A stretch of DNA of 64,000 bases from Flammeovirgaceae bacterium (lineage in GTDB: Bacteria > Bacteroidota > Bacteroidia > Cytophagales > Cyclobacteriaceae). The stretch is taken from NCBI GenBank assembly GCA_021299455.1, contig JAJTGQ010000097.1, positions 1-64,000 on the forward strand. The letters are read 5' to 3'. Both the position numbers and the translations under genes were made by a program. The notes beneath the pieces were generated by a model. That model saw nothing but the letters and a program-made list of their open reading frames with translations, was not told the origin of the DNA and searched no databases. Positions 43,695 through 54,300 of the stretch are shown here, piece by piece (the stretch's first letter is position 1; each line of letters opens with the position of its first letter).

Positions 43695-45488
43695 ATGACG
43701 GGAATGGAGAATATCCGCAATTTTTGCATCATCGCACATATCGATCATGGCAAAAGCACCCTTGCGGACAGGCTTTTAGAGTTTACAGGTACCCTTACCA
43801 ATCGGCAAATGCACGCTCAAGTGCTAGATAACATGGACCTTGAGCGGGAGAAAGGGATTACCATCAAGTCGCATGCGATTCAAATGAATTATAAGTTTGA
43901 AGGCGTGGAGTATACGCTCAACCTGATAGATACACCGGGTCACGTAGATTTTTCCTATGAAGTTTCCAGGTCGATCGCAGCTTGTGAAGGTGCGCTTTTG
44001 ATTGTTGATGCAGCACAGGGTATTCAGGCACAGACCATTTCAAATTTATACCTCGCTTTAGATCATAACCTTGAGATCATTCCGATCCTAAACAAAATTG
44101 ATTTGCCGGCCGCTATGCCCGAGGAGGTCACTGATCAAATTGTTGATTTGATTGGCTGTGATCGCGAATCAGTTTTGAAGGCAAGTGCGAAAGAGGGAAA
44201 GGGGATTGAGGATATTCTGGCAGCAGTGATCAGACGTGTGCCAGCCCCTAAGGGCGACCCAAAGGCACCCTTGCAGGCTATGATTTTTGATCTCGTGTTT
44301 AATTCGTTTCGAGGTATTGAAGTTTATTATAGAGTTTTCAATGGCACGATGCGCAAGAACGATCAGCTTCGTTTTGTAAACGCAGAAAAGGAATACGGTG
44401 CTGATGAAATTGGTGTGTTGAAATTGGACAAACACCCGCGCCAGGAAATCAGTGCGGGCAATGTAGGTTATCTCATTTCTGGAATTAAGGTGGCCAAAGA
44501 AGTAAAGGTGGGTGATACCATCACCTTGGTAGCTAACCCGGGTGAGGCACTGCAAGGCTACGAAGACGTAAAACCAATGGTTTTTGCCGGAATCTATCCG
44601 GTAGATACGATCGAGTTCGAAGAGCTGCGTAGCTCTATGGAAAAACTACAATTGAACGATGCTTCATTGGTGTGGGAACCCGAAACATCCGCTGCACTTG
44701 GTTTTGGGTTTCGATGCGGTTTCTTGGGCATGCTGCACATGGAAATCATTCAGGAACGACTGGAGCGCGAATTCAACATGACGGTGATCACCACTGTGCC
44801 GTCCGTTCAATTTAAGGCAATGCTCACAAATGGCAAAATGATTGAGATCAACGCGCCTTCCGAGATGCCTGATCCGACTACGATGGACTACATTGAGGAG
44901 CCTTATATCTCTGCGCAAATTATTAGTAAATCAGAATTTATTGGTGCCATCATCGGTTTATGTATGGATAAGCGAGGCATTATAAAAAATCAGGTATACC
45001 TCACTGCTGACAGAGTGGAACTCACGTTTGAAATGCCGTTGTCAGAAATCGTATTTGATTTCTTTGATAAATTAAAATCTATCTCCAGAGGATATGCCTC
45101 TTTAGACTACCAATTGATCGGCTTCCGCGAAAGTGATATGGTGAAGTTAGATGTGATGTTGAATGGCGACAAAGTAGATGCTCTTTCGGCCATTGTGCAT
45201 CGCGGTAAATCATATGAGTGGGGGCGGAAATTGTGTGAGAAATTGAAAGAGTTGATTCCGCGTCAGATGTTTGAGATTGCAATTCAAGCCAGTATCGGGC
45301 AAAAGATTATAGCGCGTGAAACCATTAGCGCCATTCGCAAAAATGTGATTGCAAAGTGTTATGGCGGTGATATTTCACGTAAACGTAAACTGTTAGAGAA
45401 GCAAAAGAAAGGAAAGAAACGGATGCGCCAGGTAGGAAATGTGGAAATTCCGCAAGAGGCTTTTATGGCGGTGTTGAAGATTGATTAA
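43695..45488 (+). CDS. lepA: Elongation factor 4 (LepA)
   Basis: 597 residues from ATG 43695 ([20 protein letters not shown]); ATG 43704 is also possible. Motifs: [16 protein letters not shown] (P-loop), [23 protein letters not shown]. The LepA-specific C-terminal part is present ([60 protein letters not shown]). It is a ribosomal GTPase acting on stalled or mistranslocated ribosomes. The 3' end overlaps the start of the HEPN gene by 8 bases. Confidence 0.95.
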   Translation: MTGMENIRNFCIIAHIDHGKSTLADRLLEFTGTLTNRQMHAQVLDNMDLEREKGITIKSHAIQMNYKFEGVEYTLNLIDTPGHVDFSYEVSRSIAACEGALLIVDAAQGIQAQTISNLYLALDHNLEIIPILNKIDLPAAMPEEVTDQIVDLIGCDRESVLKASAKEGKGIEDILAAVIRRVPAPKGDPKAPLQAMIFDLVFNSFRGIEVYYRVFNGTMRKNDQLRFVNAEKEYGADEIGVLKLDKHPRQEISAGNVGYLISGIKVAKEVKVGDTITLVANPGEALQGYEDVKPMVFAGIYPVDTIEFEELRSSMEKLQLNDASLVWEPETSAALGFGFRCGFLGMLHMEIIQERLEREFNMTVITTVPSVQFKAMLTNGKMIEINAPSEMPDPTTMDYIEEPYISAQIISKSEFIGAIIGLCMDKRGIIKNQVYLTADRVELTFEMPLSEIVFDFFDKLKSISRGYASLDYQLIGFRESDMVKLDVMLNGDKVDALSAIVHRGKSYEWGRKLCEKLKELIPRQMFEIAIQASIGQKIIARETISAIRKNVIAKCYGGDISRKRKLLEKQKKGKKRMRQVGNVEIPQEAFMAVLKID

Positions 45489-45891
45489 TTTGGGACAATT
45501 GTTAGAAGACAGAAAAAAATTGGTTGATTTTTGGGTTGCTTCGTCTGACAACGATTGGGTAACGATGAAAAATCTTGTTGAATCCAAAGACTTTTCTTGG
45601 TCTTTGTTTATTGGACATTTGGTAATTGAAAAATTATTCAAAGCATATTATATCGAAATAAAGGGCGAACATCCTTTATTTATACACGACTTATCGCGTC
45701 TAGCGGAAAAATGTAGTTTGGAATTGACGAAAGAGCAATCAGATTGGCTGGAGGTGGTCACGCGATTTAATCTAAAAGCCAGATATGAAGATTACAAAGA
45801 AAATTTTAGGCTTGTATGTACAGCCGAGTTTACCGCTCTATGGATTGAAAGAATTGAAATACTAAGACAATGGTTGAAAGAGAAGCTCTAG
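45481..45891 (+). CDS. HEPN domain protein
   Basis: 136 residues from a TTG overlapping lepA ([20 protein letters not shown]). [37 protein letters not shown] and [15 protein letters not shown] are HEPN features. The R-x4-6-H RNase motif of toxic HEPN proteins is not visible; the corresponding helix contains [13 protein letters not shown]. It overlaps the nucleotidyltransferase gene by 22 bp. The pair may be a toxin-antitoxin system or a non-toxic nucleotide-binding complex. Confidence 0.8.
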   Translation: MINLGQLLEDRKKLVDFWVASSDNDWVTMKNLVESKDFSWSLFIGHLVIEKLFKAYYIEIKGEHPLFIHDLSRLAEKCSLELTKEQSDWLEVVTRFNLKARYEDYKENFRLVCTAEFTALWIERIEILRQWLKEKL

Positions 45892-46175
45892 AGGTCGCCA
45901 GGAAATTCATGGCGGCAGTGTCTGTGCACTATTCGGTACAGACGGGTTATCTCTTTGGTTCTTATGCCAAAGGGAAGGCACATGTAAATAGTGACATTGA
46001 TGTAGCGATTGTCTTGAATCAAAAGCAATTGTCTTTCGATAGTGAAATGGATTTAGTGAAGTTACGGAGGGATATAGATTTACGCATCGAACCTCACGCT
46101 TTTTTAAAGAACGACTTTAACGATAATAATCCGTTAGCTCGCGAGATTTTAACTCATGGCGTACCCCTAGTCTAG
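45870..46175 (+). CDS. Minimal nucleotidyltransferase (MNT) paired with the HEPN protein
   Basis: 101 residues. The nucleotidyltransferase signature GS-x10-DxD is exact in YLFGSYAKGKAHVNSDIDVA, and a third acidic residue can be assigned in IDLRIEPHAF. In MntA/HepT systems such an enzyme attaches AMP to the HEPN toxin. Here the HEPN partner lacks the toxic motif, so the role is open. It ends 7 bp before folD. Confidence 0.85.
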   Translation: MVEREALEVARKFMAAVSVHYSVQTGYLFGSYAKGKAHVNSDIDVAIVLNQKQLSFDSEMDLVKLRRDIDLRIEPHAFLKNDFNDNNPLAREILTHGVPLV

Positions 46176-46182
46176 ATAGAAT

Positions 46183-47070
46183 ATGGTTGGAGAACAAACC
46201 TACACGCTTATCGATGGAAAGAAAATATCGGCTGATATAAAAGCGGAAATTTCTCTTAAAGTAGTTGAGCGTAAAAATCAAGGCAAGAAAATACCACATT
46301 TGGCCATTATCTTAGTAGGCGATGACGGTGCAAGTCAAACGTATGTCGATCACAAAGTCAAGGCATGCAAAGAAGTGGGCTTTCATTACACCATGATGCG
46401 CTTTGCAGATACTATTGCTGAAGACAAGCTGATGAAGCACATTGATCAGGTAAACAAAGATCAAGATGTCGATGGATTTATTGTTCAACTTCCACTTCCT
46501 GCACATATCACAGTTGAGCGAATCACCGAGAAAATACGATCAGACAAAGACGTGGATGGGTTTACCAATCATAACTTTGGAAGCATTATTTCAAAAAATC
46601 CGTTGTTGATGCCGGCTACGCCATTTGGCGTAATGGAGTTGTTACGCAGATACAACATTGAAACAGAAGGAAAAAATTGTGTGATTGTTGGCGCCAGCAG
46701 GTTAGTGGGTGCACCATTGAGTATGATGTTGGTCGAGCAGGGCAGAGCAACAGTTACCATCTGTCATAAGTATACAGAAGACTTGGCCGCCTGGACAAGG
46801 CAAGCAGATATTCTAGTAGTCGCAGTGGGTAAGCCAGGACTCATTACTGGCAACATGGTAAAGGAAGGGGCTGTTGTTATTGATGTTGGCACTACGAGAG
46901 TGGAAGGCGCGCAATATAAAAATGGTTATAGTTTGAAAGGCGATGTAGAATTCAAAGAAGTCGCTCCCAAAACTTCTTTTATTACACCTGTTCCTGGAGG
47001 CGTAGGACCGATGACCATCGCTTCCTTGCTGATGAACACGCTGAAAGCATGCGAAAATTTGAACCCTTAG
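46183..47070 (+). CDS. folD: Methylenetetrahydrofolate dehydrogenase / cyclohydrolase
   Basis: 295 residues. ASQTYVDHKVKACKEVGFHY includes the catalytic Tyr and Lys; VDGFIVQLPLP, DVDGFTNHNFG, NCVIVGASRLVGAPLSMML and FITPVPGGVGPMTIASLLMN are FolD signatures. It interconverts methylene-, methenyl- and formyl-tetrahydrofolate using NADP. It starts 7 bp after the MNT gene and precedes queE. Confidence 0.95.
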   Translation: MVGEQTYTLIDGKKISADIKAEISLKVVERKNQGKKIPHLAIILVGDDGASQTYVDHKVKACKEVGFHYTMMRFADTIAEDKLMKHIDQVNKDQDVDGFIVQLPLPAHITVERITEKIRSDKDVDGFTNHNFGSIISKNPLLMPATPFGVMELLRRYNIETEGKNCVIVGASRLVGAPLSMMLVEQGRATVTICHKYTEDLAAWTRQADILVVAVGKPGLITGNMVKEGAVVIDVGTTRVEGAQYKNGYSLKGDVEFKEVAPKTSFITPVPGGVGPMTIASLLMNTLKACENLNP

Positions 47071-47111
47071 TTGCATTTTAGATTTGCGATTTGTGATTTA
47101 CGATTTGTACT

Positions 47112-47759
47112 TTGAATAAAGTGAAGCCAGATTCATCAAATCTAAAATCTCGAATCATAAATCAGGAATTGCCCCTGATGGAGGATTTCTACACCATTCA
47201 AGGTGAAGGTTTTCATCAAGGTACTGCTGCTTATTTTATTCGTTTGGGAGGATGCGATGTGGGCTGTGTGTGGTGCGATGTAAAAGAAAGTTGGGATGTG
47301 AATGCGCATCCGAAATTGCCTGTTTCCGTACTGGCGCAAAAAGCCAAGGAAAGTGGAAGCCAGGTTGTAGTAATTACTGGAGGCGAACCCGCCATGCATA
47401 ATTTGGAAAGTTTGACAAGTGAAATAAAACAGGTAGGGCTAAACACACACATTGAGACATCGGGTGTCTATCCGTTAACGGGAACTTGGGATTGGATTTG
47501 TTTCTCACCAAAGAAATTCAAGGCTCCCCATCCCTCTATTTTCGGCCAAGCCCATGAATTGAAAGTAGTTGTTTTTCATAAATCTGATTTTGACTTTGCT
47601 GAAGAATTTGCAGCTAAAGTCTCTTCTTCGTGTTTTTTGTATTTGCAGCCCGAGTGGTCGAAAGAAAATGAAATGTTGCCTTTGATTATTGAATATGTTA
47701 AGCGCAATCCCAAATGGAAGATTTCGTTGCAGGTTCATAAATACATGAATATACCCTGA
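47112..47759 (+). CDS. queE: 7-carboxy-7-deazaguanine synthase
   Basis: 215 residues in the track frame from a TTG. The radical-SAM cluster cysteines are in RLGGCDVGCVWCDVKESW (C-x3-C-x2-C), with MEDFYTIQGEGFHQGTAAYF before and VVVITGGEPAMH after them. The N-terminal 20 residues are encoded by an AT-rich spacer (AAATCTAAAATCTCG-like), so the true start may be nearer to LPLMEDFY; no ATG before Met23 decides it. The product is a precursor of queuosine in tRNA. Confidence 0.9.
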   Translation: MNKVKPDSSNLKSRIINQELPLMEDFYTIQGEGFHQGTAAYFIRLGGCDVGCVWCDVKESWDVNAHPKLPVSVLAQKAKESGSQVVVITGGEPAMHNLESLTSEIKQVGLNTHIETSGVYPLTGTWDWICFSPKKFKAPHPSIFGQAHELKVVVFHKSDFDFAEEFAAKVSSSCFLYLQPEWSKENEMLPLIIEYVKRNPKWKISLQVHKYMNIP

Positions 47760-47775
47760 GCAAGAACAAGGGAAA

Positions 47776-48750
47776 ATGGATCTAAAGAATTTTAAGGAAA
47801 TGCTAAACGATTGGGGACATAATAAAGTCCCTTTTTTGTTTTTCATTGATTTTGAAATGCAAAAGCCGAAAGCCTGGCGGATTAACGAAATCAAATCGGA
47901 TGAGTTACTTTTTGAGATCAACGGATTTTCAAATGCCCCTAAAAGCAAAATAGGAAAAAATGCCAGTTTTAATTTGGAGATCGAATCCGGTTTGGATACT
48001 CAATACGAATCGAAATTTTCCAGAGTGATGCATTATCTCAATCGAGGGGATTCTTTTGTAACGAACCTAACCATCAAAACAAGGATTCACACCAATTACA
48101 CTTTGCGCGAACTGTTTTACTTTGGTAATGCGCGGTACAAGATCTGGCACAAAGAAGAATTCCTCGTTTTCTCTCCCGAAACATTTATCCAAATAAAAGA
48201 TCAAAAAATCTTTTCATTTCCCATGAAAGGAACCATTGATGCGGCCATACCCCATGCAAAAGAAAAAATCCTGGCAGACCAGAAAGAGTTGGCTGAACAT
48301 GTCACGATTGTAGACTTGTTACGAAACGACTTGAGTAGTGTTGCTTCTTCGGTCAAGGTGGAGCGGTTTCGCTATGTCGAAGAAGTCAAAACAAACGGCA
48401 AAAACTTGCTTCAGGTAAGTTCAGAGATACAAGGAGATTTGGCCCCCGATTATTCATCACATTTGGGCGATATCCTGTTTTCACTTTTACCGGCTGGTTC
48501 AGTAAGTGGGGCTCCCAAAGTAAAAACATGTCAGATTATACGAGAAGTAGAGGGCGAAAGTAGAGGCTATTACACAGGAATAGTTGGTTTTTTTGATGGT
48601 GTCAATTTGGATTCGGGTGTAATGATTCGATACATTGAAAAAACAGGAAATGATTTATTTTTCAGGAGTGGAGGAGGAATCACCACGCAGAGCAACGGAA
48701 AAGCAGAGTATCAGGAAGCAGTAGATAAGATTTATGTACCGGTTTATTGA
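47776..48750 (+). CDS. pabB: Aminodeoxychorismate synthase component I-like chorismate-binding enzyme
   Basis: 324 residues, shorter than full PabB (about 450), as the N-terminal lobe is reduced. Conserved blocks: FLVFSPETFIQIKDQKIFSF, PMKGTIDAAI, HVTIVDLLRNDLSSVASSVK, LLPAGSVSGAPKVKTCQIIR and SRGYYTGIVGFFDG. It aminates chorismate with ammonia or a glutaminase partner. It overlaps the class IV aminotransferase gene by 17 bp, supporting a p-aminobenzoate (folate) role over anthranilate. Confidence 0.88.
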   Translation: MDLKNFKEMLNDWGHNKVPFLFFIDFEMQKPKAWRINEIKSDELLFEINGFSNAPKSKIGKNASFNLEIESGLDTQYESKFSRVMHYLNRGDSFVTNLTIKTRIHTNYTLRELFYFGNARYKIWHKEEFLVFSPETFIQIKDQKIFSFPMKGTIDAAIPHAKEKILADQKELAEHVTIVDLLRNDLSSVASSVKVERFRYVEEVKTNGKNLLQVSSEIQGDLAPDYSSHLGDILFSLLPAGSVSGAPKVKTCQIIREVEGESRGYYTGIVGFFDGVNLDSGVMIRYIEKTGNDLFFRSGGGITTQSNGKAEYQEAVDKIYVPVY

Positions 48751-49330
48751 GACAATAAAACTGTTGGATGGACAATTCTTCAATCTGGACTATCACCAAC
48801 AGAGAATGGATCGGACTATCAAAAAATTCTTTGACCAAGAAAATGCTATCCATTTAAAGGAATATCTCGCATGCCAATCGTTTTTGACAGAAGGACTTTT
48901 TAAATGTCGGATTGTTTATGGCAAAACTATTTCATCATTGGAGTTTTTGCCCTATACGATCAAACCTGTCCGTTCATTGAAGGTAGTGCACGCTCATTCC
49001 ATTGAATACGCCTACAAGTTTGAAGCAAGGGACCAGCTACTAGAATTGTACAATCAAAGAGGACTACACGATGAAATAATAATCGTAAAAAATAACCTGG
49101 TAACGGATGCCTCCTATGCAAACTTGATTTTCTTTGATGGAAAATCCTGGTTTACTCCAAGCGCCTGTTTGCTAAATGGAACGATGCGACAAATTTTAAT
49201 CGATAAGCGAAAGATTAAAGCTGCTCAAATTTCGTTATCGGATATAACTAACTTTGAAAAAGTAAAGTTGATCAATTCAATGTTAGGCTTTGAGGGACCT
49301 GAAATCCCGATATCACAAATTGAGATTTAA
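48734..49330 (+). CDS. pabC: Class IV aminotransferase-like protein, probable aminodeoxychorismate lyase
   Basis: 198 residues, short for the family (about 270) because the N-terminal domain is reduced. ETIKLLDGQFFNLDYHQQRM, the PLP-lysine region SIEYAYKFEARDQLLELYNQ, DEIIIVKNNLVTDASYANLI and LLNGTMRQILID fit branched-chain aminotransferase/PabC-type folds. Overlap with pabB indicates the last step of p-aminobenzoate synthesis. The stop is 2 bp before the OmpA-family gene. Confidence 0.82.
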   Translation: MYRFIETIKLLDGQFFNLDYHQQRMDRTIKKFFDQENAIHLKEYLACQSFLTEGLFKCRIVYGKTISSLEFLPYTIKPVRSLKVVHAHSIEYAYKFEARDQLLELYNQRGLHDEIIIVKNNLVTDASYANLIFFDGKSWFTPSACLLNGTMRQILIDKRKIKAAQISLSDITNFEKVKLINSMLGFEGPEIPISQIEI

Positions 49331-49332
49331 AA

Positions 49333-51225
49333 ATGAGATTCGTATTTAGTCTTTTGTTATTGTTTTCATTAGCTGTTCAGGCACAGCCCCCCTTAAGCAC
49401 GAAGTCGAAAAAGGCCATAGAGTATTATTTGCAGTCGGATAACTTTAGGGTTCGCGGTCAACTGGCGCAGGCTATTGCATTATTGAACCAGGCAATCGCA
49501 AAGGATAACAAATTTGAGGAAGCCTACTACCGACTGGGGCTTACCTATCGTAGTTCTGGTGAGCTGGCGCTTGCTGTAAAAATTTTTGAGAAAGGCGCAA
49601 GCCTCACTCGCGATCCATTGAAGGAAAAATCGTATTCGTTTATTCTTGGCGAAACCTATTTGAAGCAGGGTCAATATGCTTTGGCGATACCCTACCTTGA
49701 TCGGTTGTTGGCGTTGGAGAAATTCGATAAGGCTAAATTGGAACAAGTAAAGGTTTGGCGATCACAATGTGACTTTGCGCTGTTACATCAAAATGAAAAA
49801 TGGAGATATGACACGCGTCCTCTTAGTGATACGGTAAACATCTTTCCAATGCAGTATTTCCCTACGCTCACTGCAGATGAAGGGCAACTCATTTTTACCG
49901 TTCGCTTTGGCAAAGAGCATGACGACAATGAGGATATTGTGGTCTCCGGAAAAATGCCAAATGGCCGATGGGGCAAGCCCGTTTCAATTTCAACCAATGT
50001 AAATAGTGGTTTTCGCGAGGGCGCATCGACCATCTCGGCCGATGGTCGCAAATTGATATTTACTATTTGTGGACCACGCGGCTGCGACCTTTACGAAAGC
50101 AATCGGGTAGGAGGGGTTTGGAGTAGACCAATAAGCCTTGGCGCGGGAGTCAATAGCGCAGGTTGGGAAGCCCAGCCCGCCTTATCTGCAGATGGAAATG
50201 AACTCTATTTTGTGTCAGATAGAAAAGGTGGCATTGGGGGGTACGATTTATGGTATTCGCGAAAAGGGGTTGATGGCACCTGGGGCAGAGCCACCAATGT
50301 TGGGAAGCCGGTCAATACACCATTTGATGAAATAGCACCATTCATTCATGTAAGCAATCAAAACATATACTACGCTTCCAACGGACTTCCTGGTTTTGGC
50401 AGTTACGATATTTATGTAGCCGAAAAGTCCGAGGGCGGGTGGGGCATCCCACTTAATATGGGTGCGCCCTTAAACGACTTTCAGGATCAATATTCTCTTG
50501 CCGTGACCAGCGATGGGCAGTGGGCTTATTACTCTAAAGAAGAAGGACGCAACAGGAGCAAGATTTATACTACGCCCATCCCTAAAGATTTTCAGGTGGA
50601 TAGAAAGGGAAACCTCGCGGCCGGTTTTATTACTGACGCAGTCACACAAAAGCCAGTGAAGGCAGTGGTTGAATTGAAAGACTTAAGTACGAATCAAGTC
50701 GTGACAACAGTAACGTCCGACTCAACCACGGGGCGGTATTTGGTCGTAGTCCCGGGAAAATCTGAATACGCATTGTTTGTCAACGCTCCCAATTACCTTT
50801 TTGCCAGCCGTCATTTTGACCTGCGTAAAATAGATCAACCGCAAAAGCCGTTGGAACTTGATTTCAAATTGCAGCCGATAGTCAAAAACGCAGCTATAGT
50901 ATTGAACAACATTTTCTTCGAGGTTGATAAGTACGAACTGGAGGAAAAATCAAAAACGGAGCTGATCGAAGTAGTACAGTTACTCAGAAACAACCCATCA
51001 CTGCGTGTTGAGATCGGTGGCCACACCGATGACACCGGGAATGAAGCTTACAACCAACAATTGTCCCTCAATAGAGCAGGTTCGGTACTAAATTTTCTTC
51101 AAAGTCAGGGAATTTCATCAGAAAGGGTTACCAAAAAGGGGTACGGATCCCAAAAGCCGCTAAAACCCAACAGTTCCGAAGAAAATAGGCAATTCAACCG
51201 GAGAATCGAGTTTAAAGTGCTTTAG
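49333..51225 (+). CDS. OmpA-family envelope protein with TPR and PD40 repeats
   Basis: 630 residues with a signal peptide (MRFVFSLLLLFSLAVQAQ). Order: TPR-like helices (about 25-140: AIALLNQAIAKDNKFEEAYY), WD40-like PD40 strands (about 160-410: GWEAQPALSADGNELYFVSD, RKGGIGGYDLWYS), a carboxypeptidase-regulatory-like beta domain (about 425-510), and an OmpA peptidoglycan-binding domain (VEIGGHTDDTGNEAYNQQLS, NRAGSVLNFL, ENRQFNRRIEFKV). This architecture is common in Bacteroidota and links the outer membrane to the wall; some relatives work in gliding or type IX secretion. It follows pabC by 2 bp. Confidence 0.9.
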   Translation: MRFVFSLLLLFSLAVQAQPPLSTKSKKAIEYYLQSDNFRVRGQLAQAIALLNQAIAKDNKFEEAYYRLGLTYRSSGELALAVKIFEKGASLTRDPLKEKSYSFILGETYLKQGQYALAIPYLDRLLALEKFDKAKLEQVKVWRSQCDFALLHQNEKWRYDTRPLSDTVNIFPMQYFPTLTADEGQLIFTVRFGKEHDDNEDIVVSGKMPNGRWGKPVSISTNVNSGFREGASTISADGRKLIFTICGPRGCDLYESNRVGGVWSRPISLGAGVNSAGWEAQPALSADGNELYFVSDRKGGIGGYDLWYSRKGVDGTWGRATNVGKPVNTPFDEIAPFIHVSNQNIYYASNGLPGFGSYDIYVAEKSEGGWGIPLNMGAPLNDFQDQYSLAVTSDGQWAYYSKEEGRNRSKIYTTPIPKDFQVDRKGNLAAGFITDAVTQKPVKAVVELKDLSTNQVVTTVTSDSTTGRYLVVVPGKSEYALFVNAPNYLFASRHFDLRKIDQPQKPLELDFKLQPIVKNAAIVLNNIFFEVDKYELEEKSKTELIEVVQLLRNNPSLRVEIGGHTDDTGNEAYNQQLSLNRAGSVLNFLQSQGISSERVTKKGYGSQKPLKPNSSEENRQFNRRIEFKVL

Positions 51226-51268
51226 AAGGCTGCAAAGACCACTTTAATATTTTCAGAAAATCAGGAAA

Positions 51269-51315
51269 GTTTTACTGCCATGTTATTGCAGTATTAAATT
51301 TATCCCCTAAATTCG
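51269..51315 (+). promoter_or_regulatory. Promoter region of susC1 with conserved upstream motif
   Basis: TTG (51286-51288), 19 nt and TAAATTCG (51308-51315; one mismatch to TAnnTTTG). It sits in a block GTTTTACTGCCATGTTATTG that recurs as GTTTTGCTTTCATATTATTG before the second susC; both continue with CAGTATTAA. The motif starts at the same distance from each ATG. Confidence 0.65.
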
Positions 51316-51360
51316 CCCCATTAGTAGTATTACTATCATAAAAACCTAAACCAAAAAAGT

Positions 51361-54300
51361 ATGAGGAAAAATTTACTCCTTAAACTTTTGCCGCTTCTGT
51401 TCTTACTGGCAACCAGTATGGCATGGGCGCAAGAGAAAAGTGTATCGGGTAAGGTGACATCACAAGAAGATGGCACCGGACTACCTGGTGTAAACGTAGT
51501 AGTGAAAGGGACTACGAATGGTACGGTTACCGATGCAGACGGTAACTATACGATAAACGTTCCATCAGGTGGTGGAAGCTTGGTATTCTCGTTTATCGGG
51601 CTTTCTACGTCTGAAGTGGAGATTGGCGACCGCACTACGGTCGATGTGAGCCTTGGCTTGGATGTTCAGCAATTGTCAGAGGTAGTGATTGTGGGTCAGG
51701 GAGCGTCTAAAGACAAGAAGGCACTTGGTTACGCTATTTCTACTGTGGGGGCAGATCAGTTATCAGCTCGCCCTCAGCAAGACGTAGCACGCATTTTACA
51801 AGGTAAGGTGGCCGGAGTAAACATCTCACCAACGGGAGGTACTACTGGTTCAGGAGCCAGCATTAATATTCGGGGATATAGTTCACTAAGCGGTAATACT
51901 CAGCCACTATTCGTGGTAGACGGTGTTCCGTTCAGTTCATCCACCAACAACGGTTCTGATTTTGGGTCGGGAGGGGCTTCTGGTACGCCCAGTAGATTCT
52001 CAGATCTTGATCCAAATAACATCCAATCGATCAACGTATTGAAAGGCCTTGCAGCAACCGTTTTATACGGGGATCAGGGGCGAAATGGTGTTATTTTGGT
52101 CACCACTAAGTCGGGCAAAGGTAAGAAGAATGCAGAAGTGACTTTTCAGCAGACCGTTAATGTTACAGAAGTTGCTTCACTTCCAACTTTCCAAAACAGT
52201 TGGGGAAATGGATTTCAAGGTTTGTACGGTGCATTCTTTAGTAATTGGGGATCTAGCTTTTCTGAGATAGATTCAGTCGGACATCCCTATCAATTTTTGG
52301 GAACGCCTTCATTGAGAGATGCATACCCGCAGTATCTGTTCAGCCGTGTGAGATATGATGCAGGGCAAGACATTAGCAAGTTCTTTAGAAAGGGGCTGGC
52401 TTCAAATACCTATTTAAATTTTAGTGGGGGATCGGACAAGGTTGGATTTAACTCCTCAGTCTCTTATACTAAAGAGCAGGGTTTCGCTCCTGGCAATGAG
52501 CAGACTAAGTTAAACATTGCGTTAGGGCTCAATGCAGCCATCACCAAAAAGTTGTCCATCAACAATAACATCCAATTCTCTGTTAATAACATCGACCAGC
52601 CTCCGCTAAGTCCAGCAACGGGAGGTGGCGGTACGTTAGCAGGTGTGCCTTCACTGTATGGCCAATTTCTTTATACTCCCCGTAACCTGGATTTATTCGA
52701 ATGGCCAAACGCAACTCCCGATAATCGTAGCATTTACTACCGAGGAGGAAATGATATTGCCAATCCACTTTGGATCGCCAATAACTATAAAGAGTTAAAT
52801 AACACGGTACGCATTTTTAATGCAACCACGATTTCTTACGACATAACCGACAATTTTAGCTTAAGCTATAGGGTGGGCTATGACACGTATACCGAATCGC
52901 AAGAACGCAGATTCAACAGGGGAGGTACTCAGGGACCAAATATCATTAACGGAGTTTTCCAAACTCAAACTGTGAGGAATACCATCTTCAATCAAGACTT
53001 TATTGTTGGCTACAACAAACAGTTGACAACTGACTTGAACTTAAGTGCAAGGGTTGGTTTCAATGCTAGAAATGATAAATTTAATCGGGACGGCTTATAT
53101 TCTGAAAATCAAGCGATTGATGGTTTGTTTAGACATTATAACTTCTCAGTAGCTTCGTCCAGAAGTATCGGATTTGCTGGCTTCAGCGCAGATGGCGCCC
53201 GCATTCTAAATCGTGAAACCGAGGAACAACGCATGGGTGTTTATGGAGACTTTACCTTAGATTACAAGCAATACATCTTTTTGAATTTAGCGGGCAGAAA
53301 TGACTGGACTTCTACACTTGAGACTGCTAACAATAAGATATTTTACCCATCAACATCACTTTCTTTAATTCTTACCGAAGCTTTTTCATCACTCAAGTCT
53401 AGCGCTATGAGCTTTTTGAAGCTACGTGTCGGGTATGGAACTTCTGCTGGGTTTGCGCCCTTTCCTTATGGAACACGTTCATTGGCTTCTCTGAATACCC
53501 GGGGCTATGTAGATTTGACAGGTGCACCAACAACGGTTAACTCGGTTGGTAACTTCTTGGGAAATCGCAACCTTCGCCCAGAGCTTCAACAAGAAATTGA
53601 GGTGGGGATAGACGGTAAGTTCTGGAACGATCGGATCGGTGTAGACCTTACTTTCTATGATAGAAGCACAAGTGATTTGATTACTGAAGCTCCCTTGGAT
53701 CCTTCAACTGGTTATACCAGCACATTGACAAACGTTGGAAAACTGAGCAATAAAGGTATTGAACTTGGTTTGAATGCCAAGATAATTGGTTCTGGTGCTC
53801 TTCGTTGGGATGCCACACTAAATTACAATATTGTTAGACCTGAAATTATTGATTTGGGTGGAAGCTTATCTCAAGTTAGAATTGCAGGGCAAGACACACG
53901 AGGCAACTTTGCTGTTCCCGGAAGACCTTACAACATCATTAAAGGTTTTGCAGTACGCAAATCGCCTTCTGGCCAACGAATCGTAAGAGATAACGATGGC
54001 TTGTATGCGGTAGACCCAATCATCCGAGAGATCGGGAATCCAAATCCGGATTGGACGGCTTCACTCTTTAATACATTCACTTACAAGGGTTTTGCGCTTA
54101 ACATTCAGGTCGACTATCGTCAGGGTGGCGACATGTACGCATCCACTCCTTCGGCTACCATCGGTCGCGGAACAGTTTCAACCGATGTTGTGTATGGCTA
54201 TGATCAGACCTTTGTGCTTCCTGGCGTGTTAGAGACAGCCAACCCGGATGGCACGTTCACCTATCGTAAAAATGATAAACAGGTCACAGCTTCTGATTAT

